DNA of 64,000 nt from Eretmocerus hayati. Lineage: Eukaryota; Arthropoda; Insecta; Hymenoptera; Aphelinidae. The stretch covers positions 177,117,021-177,181,020 of the forward strand of contig CM056741.1 in NCBI GenBank assembly GCA_029851415.1. The letters are read 5' to 3'. Each line of letters opens with the position of its first letter. Within the stretch, counting starts at the first letter, position 1. Below, in pieces: positions 61,921 to 64,000 of the stretch. The notes beneath the pieces are model-generated. The model made no database searches, had not been told where the DNA came from, and saw only the letters and a program-made list of their open reading frames with translations. The position numbers and the translations under genes were made by a program.

Positions 61921-63274
61921 CGCGCAACAAAAATATCAACATTTTGGGCTAGGTTTTGGAGTGGGATGTTGGGACTATTTTCAGACTGGTGAAAGAGATT
62001 TCTCAAATGAAAAGTCAAGTATCTTGGGTGAAAACCCCAGGCAGAAAAGACCAAGCAAAAGGCTCGGCCAAAAAACCTCATGAATGTATAATTACACTCT
62101 AGATGGAACAAATTCTAATAATTACAAAATGATGTCACAAAATGGAAGATATATTAGAATACGCAAAGATTAAAGTTACCAAATATTTACATTTAGAAGT
62201 GCCTTGCACAAGCCGATGAGCGTGAATAATCCCCGCGCCCACGAGGGCCGGCCTTTTTATAACTTAGCGATAAGGAAGTCCCCTCTTTGTCATCGAGCAG
62301 GATTAGTAGAAGTCAAAGGCAAGAATTGACCATTACGTGGCGCCACTCTGGCATAATGTGGCTCAAATTGAGATGACAATTCAAAGCTGTAGAGCCGTGC
62401 CTCGCGAGTGCCAATAATATAACATTCCAACCATTTGATGGGTTTTCCGCTGAGAAAAATCGCCCAAGCACGCTGCAGTGCGATGCGCAACCCTTCTTTT
62501 CGTAGAAAAGTCAAAACTTGGAACCTGCGACTAATGCTCGAGAAAAAGGTGGTTTTCTTCGAGGTTCCCACAATTTTCCGTTGCGCATAGTTTCGCGGAT
62601 TGCTGACGTACTTAGCTGATAAGTACGGGCTGAGGCCGGGCGTGCACCGCAAGGCTGGGCAGTTCGCTGTTTTGATACATTAATCGGAGCTGCGTAATCG
62701 TGTTGGTTGTCATTTCCCGCGTAGATTAAAGTTGTCAATTTTTCACCACTCAAACGGGTGATCATGGCACTGCGTTTGTTGCAATTATGAAACTTTCATG
62801 GTTTGAAATACGAGCTATCACAAACCATTTTTCAAGTGGCGATTGTATGACTTTTGCCATTATTTTCAAGATTGCCGAATTTCCAGGTTTGGCTGGTGAA
62901 TTCTTGCTCTGAGTTCTTCACATAACTTTTATCGCTGATAAATTCAATCTTCCAATTCGCCGCTATTTTACATTTCATGTCATGGCCTGCAAAGACATTT
63001 AGGCTTACTCATTTTTGCCTGTCTCATACTCGGAGAATTTCTCTCTTCACACTTCATACACACACATCTTTGTACAATCAAAGTTGGCGTATTGTTACAT
63101 TACATTATCGCAGCTTCTCCCGAGCTGTTGGTGGGCCGGCTTGAAGTCTATCCCACTATTTCGACGTCGCTCTTTTAGGTGGTTTCAAGTTGCAAGGCGC
63201 CCGTGTCGCAAACATCCGTCCTCACACCATGTTCCGCGGAAATACGGCAATATTTAATCATTAAAAATCTCGGT
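61921..63274. other. GC-richer sequence with a TATA-like motif; possible transposon remains
   Basis: On the minus strand TAAGTTATAAAAAGGCCGGCCC (about 62245-62268) resembles a TATA promoter followed by GC-rich sequence. The minus-strand frames at 62290-62652 and 62511-62765 share no family I recognise. GAGGTTCCCACAATTTTCCG lies between them. It could be LTR-element debris or an upstream regulatory region. Confidence 0.25.
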
Positions 63275-63279
63275 ATGGA

Positions 63280-63354
63280 TAAGTCGAATCGCTCGAGGAT
63301 CGAACTTGAGCCGCGAGATTACAATGACAGTATTCAATCCACTAAACCACGGAG
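63280..63354 (-). repeat. tRNA-like sequence, probably a SINE head or tRNA pseudogene
   Basis: On the minus strand TGGTTTAGTGG (63339-63349) fits the RNA polymerase III A box, and GTTCGATCC (63297-63305) fits the B box. Span and order match a tRNA. Acceptor and T stems pair poorly, so it is not a working tRNA gene. Its surroundings (ending ...GACTTATCCATACCG) may be SINE body, but no second copy was found in the window. Confidence 0.45.
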
Positions 63355-64000
63355 ACTTTACATACGTCCCATCAGTTTTTGAGACACACTCTCCCATGCT
63401 CTAAATTTAGCCTTGCGCGGCCCTTCCACTGCTGGCTCTCTATAGCCATGCGGTCCACGAGCACACCATCGCCGCATCTCACTTTCATTCACAGCCAACT
63501 CGATATCTCTCTCTTACCCGTACATTACCGTACCTCGCCGATTTTACGTCACACTATAAGGATGCTCACTCATGCGCGGAACAGCTCGCTCCTGAGCGAC
63601 GTGTTTTACGGCCCGAGCCGCAGGCAAAGATCAAAATAATCGCTTGGAAGCGGAAAATCTCATAATCGAGGTGCGAGCGAAAACCATCTTTCACAATTTT
63701 GTAAGCAACCAAACATCGGACAATGGCGAAGATATGATTTCATCACGATTTTATAAATATTACTACCCAATTTTGACTGGTGTTTGGAGTAACTGTACGA
63801 ACTCTAGAAAAAAAATTTTGGGAACATATATAGGTATATATAGGTATATACAAGTGAATATGCAGAATCGTCGGATTTTGGCTTGAGCGGGGGTTTTTTG
63901 AGATAGAATGAGTCGGAAAACTCGTTCTTAGGGTTGTCTCGCCTTTTCGTGAGGATTTGAAAAAGTTGAAGATTTTCAAAATTCGCAGTAGCATTTCGTA
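63355..64000. other. Non-coding DNA at the window edge
   Basis: It contains a TATATAGGTATATATAGGTA tract at 63826-63850 and a fragment of the GCCCGAGCC/GGCAAAGATC repeat near 63612. No Rdl first exon could be recognised here on the minus strand. Confidence 0.4.

Overview
This is AT-rich eukaryotic nuclear DNA, almost certainly from an insect. The only coding sequence I can identify with confidence is one 101-bp internal exon of the GABA-gated chloride channel gene Rdl (resistance to dieldrin), on the minus strand at 4120-4220. It has a good acceptor with a branch point, a GTGAGT donor, and a translation matching the conserved N-terminus of insect Rdl subunits. I cannot find the upstream signal-peptide exon or the downstream ligand-binding exons, so positions 4221-64000 are most simply read as the long upstream intron of Rdl (about 59 kb or more), and 1-4119 as part of the next intron. 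Repeat content is high and reading frames are short, as expected for intron DNA. The insect order cannot be settled from this window.

Layout by region. 1-4119: intron with one TTAA-flanked MITE. 4120-4220: Rdl exon. 4619-7322: a tandem pair of foldback elements close to the exon, then a roughly 1-kb terminal-inverted-repeat element. 11290-14110: an interval rich in GTGAC/GTCAC words, an LTR-like GC-rich block and several minisatellites. 15367-15975 and 21959-22570: two near-identical copies of a TA-flanked Tc1/mariner-type MITE. 22573-24720: an old TIR-type repeat carrying two foldbacks, one with 441-bp arms. 27461-33720: three further inverted-repeat elements and a perfect 191-bp-arm palindrome (33303-33720). 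35480-37137: a CpG-rich hairpin repeat and a 1.1-kb foldback with a nested insert. 39076-39500: a piggyBac-like MITE. 42845-43700: tandem and inverted repeats with decamer arrays. 47193-50399: a 3.2-kb TTAA-flanked element carrying a foldback, a 315-bp satellite and a minisatellite. 50400-51600: LTR-retrotransposon-like remains. 53414-55897: second copies of two earlier families. 56944-56978: a textbook recursive splice site on the Rdl strand. 61230-63354: more repeats and a tRNA-like (SINE-type) sequence.

How it fits together (inference): the primary Rdl transcript would run right to left through all of these elements. The intron would then be spliced in steps, at least once at 56949/56950. 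The many long inverted repeats would fold into double-stranded RNA inside the pre-mRNA, possible substrates for ADAR or Dicer. Nothing prokaryotic (operons, CRISPR, ribosome-binding sites) is present.
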